From assembly GCA_015501605.1 (NCBI GenBank), contig JADNRZ010000020.1, forward strand, positions 434,001 to 498,000: DNA of 64,000 bases, written 5' to 3'. Position 1 is the stretch's first letter, and every line of letters begins with the position of its first letter. Shown in pieces: positions 1 to 11,088 of this stretch. The position numbers and the translations under genes were made by a program. The notes under the pieces are model-generated. The model made no database searches and was not told where the DNA came from. It was given only the letters and a program-made list of their open reading frames with translations. This DNA comes from Panaeolus papilionaceus. Lineage: Eukaryota > Basidiomycota > Agaricomycetes > Agaricales.

Positions 1-202
1 CGTTGACGAGATGGATCTCCTTGAATGGAGCTCAGAGCGGATATTGAACTGGGTTCGGGGATGTCGCTCTCGTTCACACTCTCCCAATCTTGCACCCCAG
101 GCCCGATCCCCTGCCCTTTCCCTTTCCCCTCCACCTCCACCTCTCGCCAAACCTTTACTGCGGCGATCTGAACACCTGAAAGCTAAGCTCAGAAAGACGT
201 AG
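1..202 (+). CDS. 3' end of an HNH-family type A gene (5' part outside the window)
   Basis: Only the last exon's end is present. It reads through LEWSSERILNWVRGC and a proline/serine stretch to the basic tail LRRSEHLKAKLRKT and a TAG stop at 200-202. The same WTS...[IV]..W motif and LRRSERLKAKLRK tail end the complete paralogues at 3579 and 14554, so this is the same family and frame. The HNH part lies upstream of the window. The basic tail looks like a nuclear-localisation or nucleic-acid-binding tail (inference). The reading frame is intact to the stop and the AT-rich 3' region resembles that of the sister genes. Confidence 0.8.
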   Translation, partial: VDEMDLLEWSSERILNWVRGCRSRSHSPNLAPQARSPALSLSPPPPPLAKPLLRRSEHLKAKLRKT

Positions 203-2246
203 CTCCTGGTTGATACTTCCATTTTCAGTCGTGACTTATTGTTATTTATTTAATACCTACTATATGTGGCCGGGAATTGCAAAACTTTTGGAAATCGTGA
301 ATTCCTCTCTCATTTCTTCATCCTGAGGGCCAGGATTTTACATGATGGTTCTAAAATACAATCTTCATATACCGTTAAAATTTTAGAATATTTGAAAAGC
401 TACCTGGGCTATCGGGCCATGACCGAGAATTTGAGCAAGGATTCACGATGTGCAAAATTCTGGTCACGAAAATGTCACATTGACAAGATTCTCCCATTGG
501 CTGGGAGGTTGACCGTGACGTGGGTTAAGTGAGAGTCGGAGAAAACCCAAATATGACCTTCAAACCCTGAATTCAGGGGTTATGAGGTGCAAATGTCACG
601 CTGCCTGCTGTTTTGCAAGATTCTGAATTTTAGGATGAGCATCCACCTCAATCACCACCGGAGAAATTGGTTTTATAAAATATGAATGAAAATAGATTAC
701 ACTCTCAAATTTCGAGAGCCTCGTGCATTGTTGTACTATATTTTGAAGCAGCACTGGGGGTGATCAATCACGATCATGCATGGAATTTGCATGCTCTCAA
801 CCCGTATTTTTTTTCCCCACAAATTTAACTACGTAGACATGTAGCCTACATGCTCGCAATTATGACTCCTTTTTTTTCATATTTTTAGAGCAATGGGAAG
901 GTATGCAAAAACGGCTGTCTACAAAATTTTGCACATTGTGATACCTTTGCACATCGTGACCTTATATAGTATAGGGATCGTTATCCCTCTCTGGGAATCA
1001 TGTGTAAATCGGGAATGTATTTCATTTGTGACATCTTAATTTTCATTTGGAATCTCTTCATAATTCGCATTCTATGCCACGTATGGTCATTGCTGCCATC
1101 GGTATGACGGCGAGGCACCCCAAATCTCAATATACCTGTATTTCTAGCGTTCCATGACGTTGAGGTGAGATTCTCAAACTCCGTTATTGCCCAATCCATC
1201 TCACTTAGAAATGTTTCGGTATTCACTTTATCCCATGTAGGAGATGCGAGACTTACTTTCCTTCCGAATGGAGCCACGGAGTGTGCCACGTATATCATAC
1301 TATATGCCCTTCAAGCGTATGTCCGAAAAATTATGGTGACATAGGCGACGGTCAGCTTGGATCCGGACGGTCAGTAGTATCAGTGGACAATATCCTTATA
1401 ACGCCTGTATTAGGGCTAATCTGCTAGCATACTTTATCATCATGATCGGACTAAACGCCTTTCAAGTTGAACACTAAACTAAGTACATGCTGCTGGCTGA
1501 AGTGAGAACATCATCGCACCATTCTTCTCCCTCGAAGCAAGTATCAGGAAGGAAAGTGGTGAACGGTAAAAGCAATTCATGCTGGAATTCAAATTGAGGC
1601 CTATTGCTTAACCAGATATCGGCGTCCAGGTCCCCATCTCAGTGTTATGCGACGCCATTGATCAAGGTAGTTTAAGGTCACATGAGCCTCTATGCTACTT
1701 CCATCACCATCCGGCTTTCTTAACTCGCTTTGCGGTCATTTACAGTATTTCTGCACCTTTCTCCATCATTTCTGAGATGTATATTCCCTCTATCATAATT
1801 CAGAGGGTAATATTCAAGCCTGATACTGCAAAGCCATTGTTCATTTGCAACTTGGAAACCCAAAAAGAATAATCTAAATTCCTAAAACAGCCTTGCCATA
1901 ACAATGGACAACCCCAGGCGACCCCCCTGACTCGACGACGACTCTATCGGCGCCTCAACCGCGCAAGTAAATGATCACGCTAGTGCGACAATGATTTCAT
2001 CAAGAAGTGTATGAAAATGAAGTATAGGGAGAACAAATATGTTCGATTTATGTACCGAACTTGGGAAAGACAAGAAGAATTAATGAACACGCTCGAATTG
2101 TGCCCAACACAAATTAGCAGCCAGTTGCCTTCTTGTTTTCCCACGCGGCAGTGTTCTCAAAGAGCGATGTATGTACATTCCCATTGTCCCTGTGTTTCCT
2201 TCAGTCCTTCCTGTACCATTTGCCAGAACTTCCATCAACTGCGAAG
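203..2246. other. Intergenic, no supported gene except a possible relic
   Basis: Two kilobases of AT-rich DNA. Open frames are short and have no family resemblance or splice support. A weak HNH-family relic on the minus strand (981-1298) is listed separately. The last 100 bases are the promoter and leader of the gene starting at 2247. Confidence 0.6.
981..1298 (-). pseudogene. Possible decayed HNH-family fragment
   Basis: On the minus strand the peptide IYVAHSVAPFGRK ends at a GTAAGT, as exon 1 of the type A genes does after [VI]x[VLM]AHVFxR. A few dozen bases further, after an AAG, comes EMDWAITEFENLTS, which could correspond to LEWxWxMxxxTLNL of exon 2. Identity is low and no RCLIENC segment was found upstream. 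This is a guess from pattern and position; chance is a real alternative. Confidence 0.18.
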
Positions 2247-3579
2247 ATGACCACCACTATCACACTTAAACCTATCCACAGAACCACAGTTACACGTGCT
2301 GAAGATTCAGACCCCAACTTCCGACGTTGTCTCATCGAAAATTGTTCAACAAATCAAGCTATCCATGTAGCTCATGTTTTTGACCGGGAGGTCACAGCAA
2401 TACCGCGGTTTGTAAGTGATAAATCGATGCAGAAAGATGTCTTTCTAATATCCCGATAGTTAGAAAGTTTGGAGTGGAACTGGAATATGATCAGGGAGAC
2501 ATTAAATCTTGACACCAGGAGCAACATCTTCTTCCGTGAGTAATTTCTGTTTGCCAATCTCGGAAGCACCACTCGTCTAACTCATGAGTCATGACTCTGC
2601 AAGTGGGTGCATCCATGCACCAACTCTACCAGGAGATGAAATGGATCCTCCTTCCCGAGAAAGATGTTGTTCTTCGTTTTTTTCACGAAGATCGTTTCCC
2701 CTTGAAGCGACCGGAGTTCCCTGAGGTAGAGGCAAGTCCTGAAGTACACTTGGGACTATGACACCAACTCACAAGCTATTGCATTAGAGCGAAGTATTCC
2801 GATACATCTTCGTACCGGTAAGGGACATGGAGGACATATGCATCACGCGGCAGTCCATGGACGAGAACGATAAACGCCTCATCATTCACAAGTATCCGTT
2901 TGACAACTTTCCAATCATAACATCCCATATCCATCCGAAGTACGCCATTCTTCAGGCGGGAAAGGCTATTCGCAGGGGTCTCGGCTGGCAGGACAAAAAA
3001 TCATTGATTTCAAGATATCCCTGGCTGGAGAAAGCCGAGAGACTATATCTGACCTGGACCTCCTTCCTACACCACGGCGCCGAGGTAGACCCCGTCTTCA
3101 ACTCTCTTAGGCGCACAGAGGGTAACCATGATGTGTCTCCGGACTCGATCTCATTGGGTAACACACCGCCTCTGCGAATTCAGGCCTTGGGCCTTTCCGA
3201 CACTCCACAATCCTCGCTCGCCCCAGCCTCTAATACTTCTTCTGACTACCTCAGTAGAACAACCGCTGTCCATGCACCAGTGAGAAAAACAAATCGTAGA
3301 AAACGTTCAGCAGACGACAATGGCGATTCTCCGCGACCCAAAAAACGACAACAGTTGACGTCTGCTGCTCTTCATGTGCAAGCAGAATCCGAAGGCTTAT
3401 ATACGGCTGAGTGGACGTCAGACCGGGTCCTGAGTTGGGCTCAAAGATGTCGTTTCCCGTCCCCCGTTCCTGTTTCTGTGCCCGCGCTTGCACACGCACC
3501 TTCTCGACCTCCACCCTCAACTACTAATCCTCCTTTGCGGCGCTCCGAACGCCTGAAAGCGAAACTCCGAAAGTCTTAG
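2247..3579 (+). CDS. HNH-nuclease-like protein, type A
   Basis: Four exons: 2247-2411, 2460-2535, 2604-2731, 2788-3579, giving about 386 aa. Exon 1 carries RRCLIENC and IHVAHVFDRE, exon 2 LEWNW and LDTRSN, exon 3 GASMHQLY and WILLPEKD. This gives the order C, H, N, H expected of an HNH_2-like fold, and all three HNH residues are present. Exon 4 holds ITSHIHPKYAIL (second conserved module), a variable acidic/proline region, AEWTSDRVLSWAQRC and the basic tail LRRSERLKAKLRKS. Intron 3 appears to start with GC (GAG|GCAAGT); a GT start six bases earlier would remove the conserved V-E. The start was chosen because exon 1 is exactly 165 nt, as in the gene at 13267. Nuclease activity is inferred from family motifs only. 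Confidence 0.85.
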
Positions 3580-4182
3580 TTTCGACGTGGTGGCCCTGGT
3601 TTTACTTCTTCGGCATCTTATTATTATAATTATTATTTATGGTACTCCAATACCCCAGACAATCCTGTAGATATACATCATACACTTAGTATCCTTAATC
3701 CACCTTGGGCATTGACTTGAATCAACATATGTAATTTCCATTCCTCACATTCCTCACCTTTCATCGCCCCCATTGGTTTGGATGAAATTACAATGGACAC
3801 TCGAGACTGAGTTGGTCGATAGCGGTGGTTCCGTGACTCGCACCTTCCCGCCTCGTCTCTCTCTCTTTCCTCCTTCCTCCCTTGTGTGCAAGAACGTCCG
3901 TCGATAGTAATTATGAATATCAGCGGTACACTTAAACGTCTTACGATAACCTCGCCATCCAAAATGTGCATGTGAAAAGTCATGGTCTTGAATATCGTAG
4001 CTAAATTGAAAGGACATTCTTGCCCAATACTTAGTTATTTATTCTCATTGACAAACTATAATGGTGTTTTATTTAAGGATATGTAGTCTTTTTCGAAGAG
4101 ATATTCGTCCTAAAAACAAATTAGTCAGAGTACCTGAGAACCCGAAACCATTGGGTGCTGGAAGAAAGACACAATACGAACT
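3580..4182. other. Convergent intergenic region
   Basis: Lies between the 3' ends of the HNH-type gene (+) and the split-barrel gene (-). The first 80 bases are ATTATT-rich and probably hold the polyadenylation region of the upstream gene. The short minus-strand frames overlap each other and have no recognisable content. Confidence 0.6.
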
Positions 4183-5234
4183 TCAAAAATTACCAAGCCT
4201 GCGTGCTGTCTCCCATACTCGCCCCACATTGACGAGGTTTGCACATATAACGCCCGCGACGAACCCTACAACCAGTTTTGCGTCTGTATGGCTTCCCAAT
4301 AGACCACGCTGGTCGAATTTTGCTGAACCTGGACCACCCTTAACCGCACTCGCTACACGCTCATCGTCTGCACCCCAATTTTTCCCGGCAGTACTCCGAT
4401 CGAAGCCTCGCTCTGCATCGAACGCTTCAAGGAGTCCTGGAAGCCCATCGATACTGGAAACGTTCTTTTGTGTCCAGTAAAACTTGAGACCTTGAGGGCG
4501 TTCTTGTCCCTGAGCCTCATTGCGTGAATCGACAGAGCATGAAACCGACTTTAGTTGTTCTTCGGCTTCGACATCCTTTCTTTCGCGACCAGACATGTAG
4601 TTGTGGAGTCTCACGCGATCGGTTTTGAAGTCATAGAAGGGGATGGAAAACCCGCAGGACTAGACAAAGAAAAGGTCAGTATGTAGCGATAAAAATTGAA
4701 ACATCTAACCCGCGTACCGTCGATACTTTGTGTACATCAACCACGATGGCCGCACGTGAACCAACTTGTCGAGAGCCAGGAGGAAGGAGTCTGTTGTATT
4801 CTGGCGAACCAAACTCATGAACGGTACCTGACAACACGTTATACCCCAGTTGTAAAGGAACAAATGAGCGACTGACCAGTGCCAAATAACCGCAAGATCT
4901 GGGGAGGCCCTTGAAACGCTACAAACATGATTGTGATACGCCCATTTTCACGTATATGAGAGATGGTCTCAATCCCTATTCAAGCATAGATAATGCATGT
5001 ACAGATCAAAGAAAGCTTGTGAAAAAGGTAGGTTCAATGGGACATACCGCTGCCTGTTAGGTCCTCATACCACACGGTCTTCTCATCCTGAGCGTGAAAA
5101 GTGCCACTGAAACCTTTTGGGGAAACGTTCACATGTCCAGTTGGAGAGAGCGGTGCAGTAGAAACGAAGAATATCTTTTGCTGCTCAATCCAGGGGAAGA
5201 TGAAATCTGGGATGTTGTCGTAGAATTTGACCAT
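4183..5234 (-). CDS. Pyridoxamine-phosphate-oxidase-like FMN-binding split-barrel protein
   Basis: Four exons on the minus strand: 5234-5048, 4975-4877, 4827-4718, 4659-4183, about 290 aa. The start MVKFYDNIPDFIFPWIEQQK is typical of the fungal family, followed by FVSTAPLSPTGHVNVSPKG, VWYEDLTGSG, ISHIRENGRITIM, ILRLFGTGTVHEFG and LLPPGSRQVGSRAAIVVDV, in the order seen in complete fungal homologues. The C-terminal part contains SCGFSIPFYDFKTDR, the charged YMSGRERKDVEAEE and YWTQKNVSSIDGLPGL, and ends in a hydrophobic segment (VVGFVAGVICANLV) that could be a membrane anchor. Family members bind a flavin; the substrate is unknown and true PNP oxidase activity should not be assumed. All exon joins keep frame. 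Confidence 0.88.
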
Positions 5235-5763
5235 TATCGCCGAACAGGTTAATCTGGATATTTATATAGTGAATCTTATCGTCAAAAGTTGCGAGGTAAC
5301 GAGTATTTAGCAGAGACTTTGACGATGCGGAAATTCTAAGTGGGCCAGATGGAAGTCAAGAGACAAGGGAGGAGGAAATGGCACCATCGTGGTCGGGGAT
5401 AACCCTGGCTGAAATAGCCGACCCGTGCTTCTGCAGCTGCTTCTGACTCGAGTCACAAATAACGGTCTCATGAGCATGATGATAATCATGAACTCCGAAA
5501 GGTGACCGAAGGCTAGAGCCGATACTGCTCTTAAACAGCGATTTTTTGTCTGTTAGAAATCTAGGATCCCTGAGAGTCCCGTTTTGGAGCATGAATTTGG
5601 GAATTGAGGGACACGTTTGAAGTGAGGGATTGTCCCTATCACTTGGTGGGGTCCAAGAATAACGTATGTGCTTCGCCTACCACCGGCCCCGACGTCGATC
5701 ATGACACTCCTTTTATAATTCGCACAATCTCAGGCCGGAACCACAGTCACAAGCTCAACCAAA
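5235..5763. other. Divergent promoter region
   Basis: Separates the split-barrel gene (-) from the glycosyltransferase-like gene (+). A TATTTATATA stretch lies just upstream of the minus-strand start, around 5257-5268. The overlapping short frames on both strands show no domain. Confidence 0.55.
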
Positions 5764-7671
5764 ATGCTCGTTCATCCTGGAAACTCCAGAATAAGATCTC
5801 GCCCAACAAGAATTTACCTGACCAGAAACTCGCCCAAATTAACTGAGTCGAAACCTGTCCGTTATACTCTCCATGAGAAGTCGTCCGCCGCACGCTCATC
5901 ACTGCTTCAATTCAAGTTCTCAGTTATAGCCATGATCCTCATCTTCGCTTTTCACTGGTCGCATTGCCCAAGAGGAGCGAGCTTACAGAAAGACGACCTT
6001 CAGGCCTTCACCAGATTGTCTCCTTCTGCCCAGACTGCATTGCCATCCCTATCATTGCGCAACACTTCTGACTCCAACGACATTGCGATCATGAACAAAG
6101 AACGAGTGAGGTTTGACCCACTCTCAAGCGACACCTCGCAAAAGCCTAACTGGAAGAGACCACTAGTGGACCGAGCGATGTTGGACAAAGTTGATGGAAG
6201 TTTTCGGGTCCAGCGTCCAGAGGCAGAATCAGACGACCCAGCAGACCCAGCTCGAGAGCCAACGTGGAGACCAACAGTCTGGGAGATCCCAAAGAAAGGC
6301 CATCCACCAACAGCGCGTCCAGCCACCCTCGAAAGTAAGGGCGTTGAGGTCAACGTCCCCGACCTCAAGCCGCCTCCCCCATTGCCTACGATTTACTCTC
6401 CGCCAGAAAGGTTTCTCCTCCCGTTTCGCATAGCAGAACAAGAATCCAGAGCGAGAATGCATCTGTCCCAGCTGATCCACCTCGCCAAAGAGCTAAACCG
6501 CACTCTCGTCCTACCCAATGTTGGAAAAAGCAGAATAGGCGCGTGTTACCAGTGGGCATTTGGAACGTACTACGACCTAGAGTCCCTCGCCGGGCACGAA
6601 ATCATGAAACCAGAGGAGTTTAAAGTCTGGGTTGCCAGCCATCCATCCGCCGTGAACAAGATCGTTTCCATCGTGTCAAAATCGCCACAAGTCCAGGAGA
6701 GAGGGGGGCCGCCAAGTCACGAAGACATCTACTTCGCAGCCTATCAAGGAGGAAACGATCCCCAAACGCCTTCCTCACTCCCTATGTGTCTAACAAAGCG
6801 CTTTCATCGTCTTCAAACAATAGGGATAGCAAGTCAGATCCTCGTGAACGAAGACACTGACGCACGCATGGACGATAGGAGAAAAGATTCGTTCATAGCT
6901 CTTCTGAAATCGGTGACGATAGTTCCGGTTGAGAGGGGCCCTGCTTCCAACGTCAGTGAAAGCGGTGAACTCGTGGCGGAACCAGAAGTCTTGATTGTGG
7001 ATTGGAATCTCCGGCATCCGATATTTGATGCGACACCAACGTTGCAATATTCCCCGCAGCTCCACAATTTAGCCAAACGACTAGGGCCTCAAGAGCCATA
7101 CCTCGCCGTCCATTGGAGGACCGAAACTATGGCACCAGACACCCTTAGCCCGTGTGCATACGCTTTAGTTGAGGCGCTTGAGGAATTGCTGCACGAAGCA
7201 ACGTCGAAAAACATCACGTCGATCTGGTTTGCGAGTGACTATCCACGGGCCATTAAGAGGAAAGAAGACGGTGCAGAAGAAGCGTCCTTCACTAAATCGG
7301 GAACTTATAAGCGACTCACAGCGCAACTGGAGGCCGCCATCAATGTCCTAAGGGAATCATTTTCAGAATCGGGTTCATTGAATGACTGGAAAGTAAGAGA
7401 GCTCCTTGACGTACAAAGAAACGAGCTTGGGGACGACGAGTGGCTTTTGGATGATATTGGTGCTCGGGGTATCCTGGACAAGTTGATTAGTATCAATGCA
7501 AAAAAATTCATCAGCGGTTCAAGAGCCTGCAGTCGCCATAGGTGGGTCCAGTTCATCGCGCTTATCACCAACGCTGATGAAGATCCCAGCTCTTATACGG
7601 CTCAGATTATTCAAGCGCGAGCAGCGAGGGAAGAATTTGAGGAGAATATAGTTGACGTCTTCGGGCGATAA
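5764..7671 (+). CDS. Type II membrane O-fucosyltransferase-like glycosyltransferase
   Basis: One uninterrupted 635-codon frame, unusual among its intron-rich neighbours. Residues 1-50 are basic and are followed by a single hydrophobic segment (FKFSVIAMILIFAFHWS), giving a type II Golgi topology. A proline-rich stem runs to about residue 215. The catalytic part begins RFLLPFRIAEQESRARM and LAKELNRTLVLP, the pattern of the GDP-fucose protein O-fucosyltransferase fold. Later come YLAVHWRTETM (the conserved H-x-R-x-E type motif) and SIWFASDYP, and near the end KFISGSRACSRHRWVQFI. Acceptor and donor cannot be read from sequence; O-fucosyltransferase is the best family guess. The start is the first in-frame ATG and gives the expected cytosolic tail plus membrane anchor. 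Confidence 0.68.
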   Translation: MLVHPGNSRIRSRPTRIYLTRNSPKLTESKPVRYTLHEKSSAARSSLLQFKFSVIAMILIFAFHWSHCPRGASLQKDDLQAFTRLSPSAQTALPSLSLRNTSDSNDIAIMNKERVRFDPLSSDTSQKPNWKRPLVDRAMLDKVDGSFRVQRPEAESDDPADPAREPTWRPTVWEIPKKGHPPTARPATLESKGVEVNVPDLKPPPPLPTIYSPPERFLLPFRIAEQESRARMHLSQLIHLAKELNRTLVLPNVGKSRIGACYQWAFGTYYDLESLAGHEIMKPEEFKVWVASHPSAVNKIVSIVSKSPQVQERGGPPSHEDIYFAAYQGGNDPQTPSSLPMCLTKRFHRLQTIGIASQILVNEDTDARMDDRRKDSFIALLKSVTIVPVERGPASNVSESGELVAEPEVLIVDWNLRHPIFDATPTLQYSPQLHNLAKRLGPQEPYLAVHWRTETMAPDTLSPCAYALVEALEELLHEATSKNITSIWFASDYPRAIKRKEDGAEEASFTKSGTYKRLTAQLEAAINVLRESFSESGSLNDWKVRELLDVQRNELGDDEWLLDDIGARGILDKLISINAKKFISGSRACSRHRWVQFIALITNADEDPSSYTAQIIQARAAREEFEENIVDVFGR

Positions 7672-7786
7672 TGAAGTGTATCGGAGAAGCAAGTTCATAA
7701 AAAAAGCCTAGGACATGGAAAGAAATGCATGCTCATATGGTGACATTTTAACAATCATGAAAGAGAACTGAGCCTGAACCCTGAAT

Positions 7787-8334
7787 TTACTCCCGAGGAG
7801 CACCTCGTCCAACACCAGCGAATTGTGGCCTGTAGTCGCCAGGGGCACCCTCCTCCTTCTTCCTGTATCCCTCACGATCGCCACGGGGTCCACGGGGACC
7901 TCCCTCACCAGCACCAGGGCGGACAGCAGCGGGACGAGGAGGACGAGCAGCCTTCTTGTGGGTGGCGGGGACAATTTCGGCAGGGAGGTGGAGCCTGATA
8001 CAATATTTGAGAATGTCAAAAGATGAGGCTGATATTGGGCCACTTACCATTCACGGAGGTATTCAACGCCCTCGGGGGTGAGGACGTAGTAGTACCATTG
8101 CCATGAGAACTGGGTCTTGACAAATCCTTTGGAGGTCAAGCTCTGGAGAGCCTTGATGACCTGGAGGTTGGGAACATCGAGTTCCTCATGCTTGGGGGCA
8201 TTGAAGTCTTTTTTGGCGACAAGTACGCCCTCTGAAAGGTAATATGAGAATGATTCAACCCGTCATAACCGAAAACACGAACCCTTGAAGAGGTTCTCGT
8301 AGATGATGCGCCTGTTCTGCTTAGGAATGATCAT
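7787..8334 (-). CDS. RPS10: 40S ribosomal protein eS10
   Basis: Three exons on the minus strand: 8334-8283, 8231-8048, 7994-7787, 147 aa, the usual fungal length. The N-terminus [20 protein letters not shown] is followed by [52 protein letters not shown] and [12 protein letters not shown]: the winged-helix eS10 domain. The tail is rich in Arg, Gly and Pro, as in eukaryotic S10. It is a structural protein of the small subunit head. Splice phases join without change of frame. The neighbours are unrelated to translation. Confidence 0.97.
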
Positions 8335-8835
8335 GCTGGGCCTTGGTAATTATTTGTGAGGGAGCTGAAAGAATTTCTGCGTTCAATTTGACATTTTGGG
8401 ACGTGAATTTGAAGCTGCACATACTGCGAGACTATGATCGCACTGTTCCTGCTGCAAAGAGAATAGTATCAGCGTCATCCACACAAGTTTGGACCCATCC
8501 AGCCGATTTCGGTCGTTCCAGTTCGTAAAAACGACATATCTTGGGTTTGGATCGCGTCCAGACAGAGATTTGGCATACTCACAGCACAGATTTTGGGAGG
8601 GGACCTTGAGGGAGTCTTGACGTTGACGGAGGGGACGACGATACACCCAAATTGCACTGCGTGGCTGATTGTTTACACTTGCTTGGCAAAATCTTTCACT
8701 AAGACACGGTCCGGCTTATCCGCGGACGGTTTTGACCTTTTTAGGAAGCGCTGATGTCGCCAACCACGAAAATATATAAGCATACAGTTGTAAATTCGTA
8801 TATTTTATTTCATGTAGCCAGTCAGGTACTAAGGC

Positions 8836-9895
8836 TTACAATCCAACAGCACCGCTTACATCCAAGGGAGTGAACACTTTCAACATACCCTCTAATTTGA
8901 AACGATATTCCTGAATCCAAGTCTCAGAGTCCTCAAGCTTCTTACGCAGCTTCTGAGCACGTTCCCGATCCTCTTGAAACTTCTCACACTGGAAAGGGAC
9001 GCTATTAGTTGCTCGTACCCTCGAATATGGGAATTCTCACCTCAACCACAAATCCTCCGAACATTTGATCCTGACAGACGCGCGTTTCGTGAATGATGTC
9101 GAGCAGCAGATCCTCCACAACACACTTAACCAGTTTCGGTTCCCCCTCCTCTCCATAGTTGACTTCATCCTTAACGAGCCGAACAGGTAGCTCATTCTGA
9201 ACGATAGAAACATGTCCATCGGCGAGGAAAACGCCCATTAAAACCTTTGCAAACCAGAAGCTCTGTTGTCGGAACAAGCGATAGATAGGGTCAAAGAGAT
9301 GAGCGGCTGACGCAAAGCAAGCTAGAAAGACGATCGATAACGGGTGGTCGCTAGAGCGGTGTGCCACCTGAATGAGTTTTGCCTCTTCTGGGGATGGATG
9401 ACCCTTGATGGTTGTAACAGTATCAGCACCCTCATCCCCAGGGTTGCTGCATAAGTCTCGGAGCCTTGATTTTAGGTCTGGCACATTAGCGGAGGCTGAC
9501 GAGCATTCAGTATCTGCATGAATGTGCACATCGCTCTGCTTAACAGTCAGAGCAACTATGACATCTCCAAATACGAGCTGAGCTTCATCATTTACTCGAG
9601 GAAGATTCTGAGCTAGGAAGTCATAGAGGAGACATAGTGCGAGAGGGTTTTTCTGGTACAGATGAGGTAGATCGCGAATCGAATAAGGAGTTCCTTGTCG
9701 TGAGCGCTCCAGCCTGAGATAACTCGTCTTGTTGGGGTTGTCGGCCTCCTGGATTGTAGCCACAATGAAATCGCGGTGGTCTGGGTTTGCGGGCGATATG
9801 CGCTGATAGTGGCTCAGGTCAAGGACATGATGATCAATGCTCCCCAGCGGAAAGACTTTATGAGCTGCGGTGGTTGAGGTGGTCGAGGCAGACAT
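8836..9895 (-). CDS. Fungal protein of unknown function
   Basis: Two exons on the minus strand: 9895-9041 and 8988-8836, 335 aa. The start MSASTTSTTAAHKVFPLG was chosen because the frame opens further upstream only with a non-ATG codon, and an ATATAAAT lies about 45 bases upstream of this ATG. Visible features are a histidine-rich opening (HHVLDLSHYQ), a central hydrophobic stretch LSIVFLACFASAAHLF that could be a buried helix, and a charged, coiled-coil-like C-terminus (CEKFQEDRERAQKLRKKLEDSE) encoded by the second exon. I do not recognise the family. The frame across the intron and the coherent end support a real gene. Confidence 0.75.
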
Positions 9896-11088
9896 GAGTT
9901 GATATTTTGTAAAGGACAACCCTCGATATTTGAAAGGTGGATATAAATTGTTGATCGTTGATGAGCGCGCCACGGTGGGACGTTGAATGGAAACAAAACA
10001 AAAACAAAATGAGATAGTGGGTGTGAGGGGGAGGGTGATGGTGCAAGGTGAGTGATGTGCGTGTGCTCGGTTGCAAGTACGTGGGGTCCGGCGAGCTGAG
10101 GTTGGAAGAGGCTGACTGAGGCGTTGGAGAGAGGTTCAGGCCGGCGACGCCGACACCGAGGCGATATACGAACGCCGGAACTGACTGGATACGAAAACCG
10201 ATGACGGCGGCGACAGGTAATGAAAGCCAACGACGGTGGCTACGTAGGACGAGTGGGAGACGAGGAAAACCCAAGAAAACGAACCAGATACGGCTGGCGA
10301 CGCTGAGGGACTGAGAGACGACGAAATACGATTGGAAACGAACCAGACCACGGCTGGTACGACTGCTAAGACAAAACGAATCTGAAACGAATCTCAGACA
10401 CGAAATCTGGGGAGGTAAGAATGATCCAATTGACCTGGTAAGCTAGTATACAAGTGATGTAGTAACTACCAGAGAAAATATCTACAACATGAGAAAAGAT
10501 TGAAAAATGATGGAAATTGACATATGAAACAAAGAAACAAAAGATGGAACAGCGATTTTTGAATAAATGAATGAAAAGAAGTCGTATGAAAATTTAGAGT
10601 GTGGTAGGTAGTGCGGGCGTGATAGCGTGCGTGTGTGAGCGCGATCCTGATGCCGTGGCATAGGCGCGTGAGCGATGAGTCGCTGAAATGGTCCAAAAAC
10701 GCGAAAACGGAGGTAGATGGGCGCGCAGCTCATCATCGTTAGCCATGTTGACGGACATTTTTTCGTTTCTATCGAATATCATTTTTCGATGATCAATTTT
10801 GAGGCATGAAGATCCATGTACAAAAAGGCGAATGGATATAATCTCGTAAAAACATAAATAAGATAGAAAGAGGGCATACGAGAGCTGGATAAAGCCAATA
10901 TGTATGCGATCTAGGGGTTTCAGTTATCAGGGAACAGTGATTATTGAGTAGGAGACATTGAGTGCGGTGTGCGTTCTCAACAACCCATTCGAACAATTCA
11001 AATGGAAGTACAAAAAAGATCCAAACAAAAACCTATATAACGATATCGATTTATAAACTAATGGATTCAGATGTTCGAATTCCTAAAG
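9896..11088. other. Intergenic, purine-rich, imperfect repeats
   Basis: No supported gene. The plus strand is rich in A and G from about 9990 to 10700, which produces a set of meaningless serine/leucine-rich minus-strand frames. An imperfect direct repeat occurs: AAACGAACCAGATACGGCTG near 10277-10296 and AAACGAACCAGACCACGGCT near 10336-10355. The region may hold the promoter of the minus-strand gene at 9895. Confidence 0.5.
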
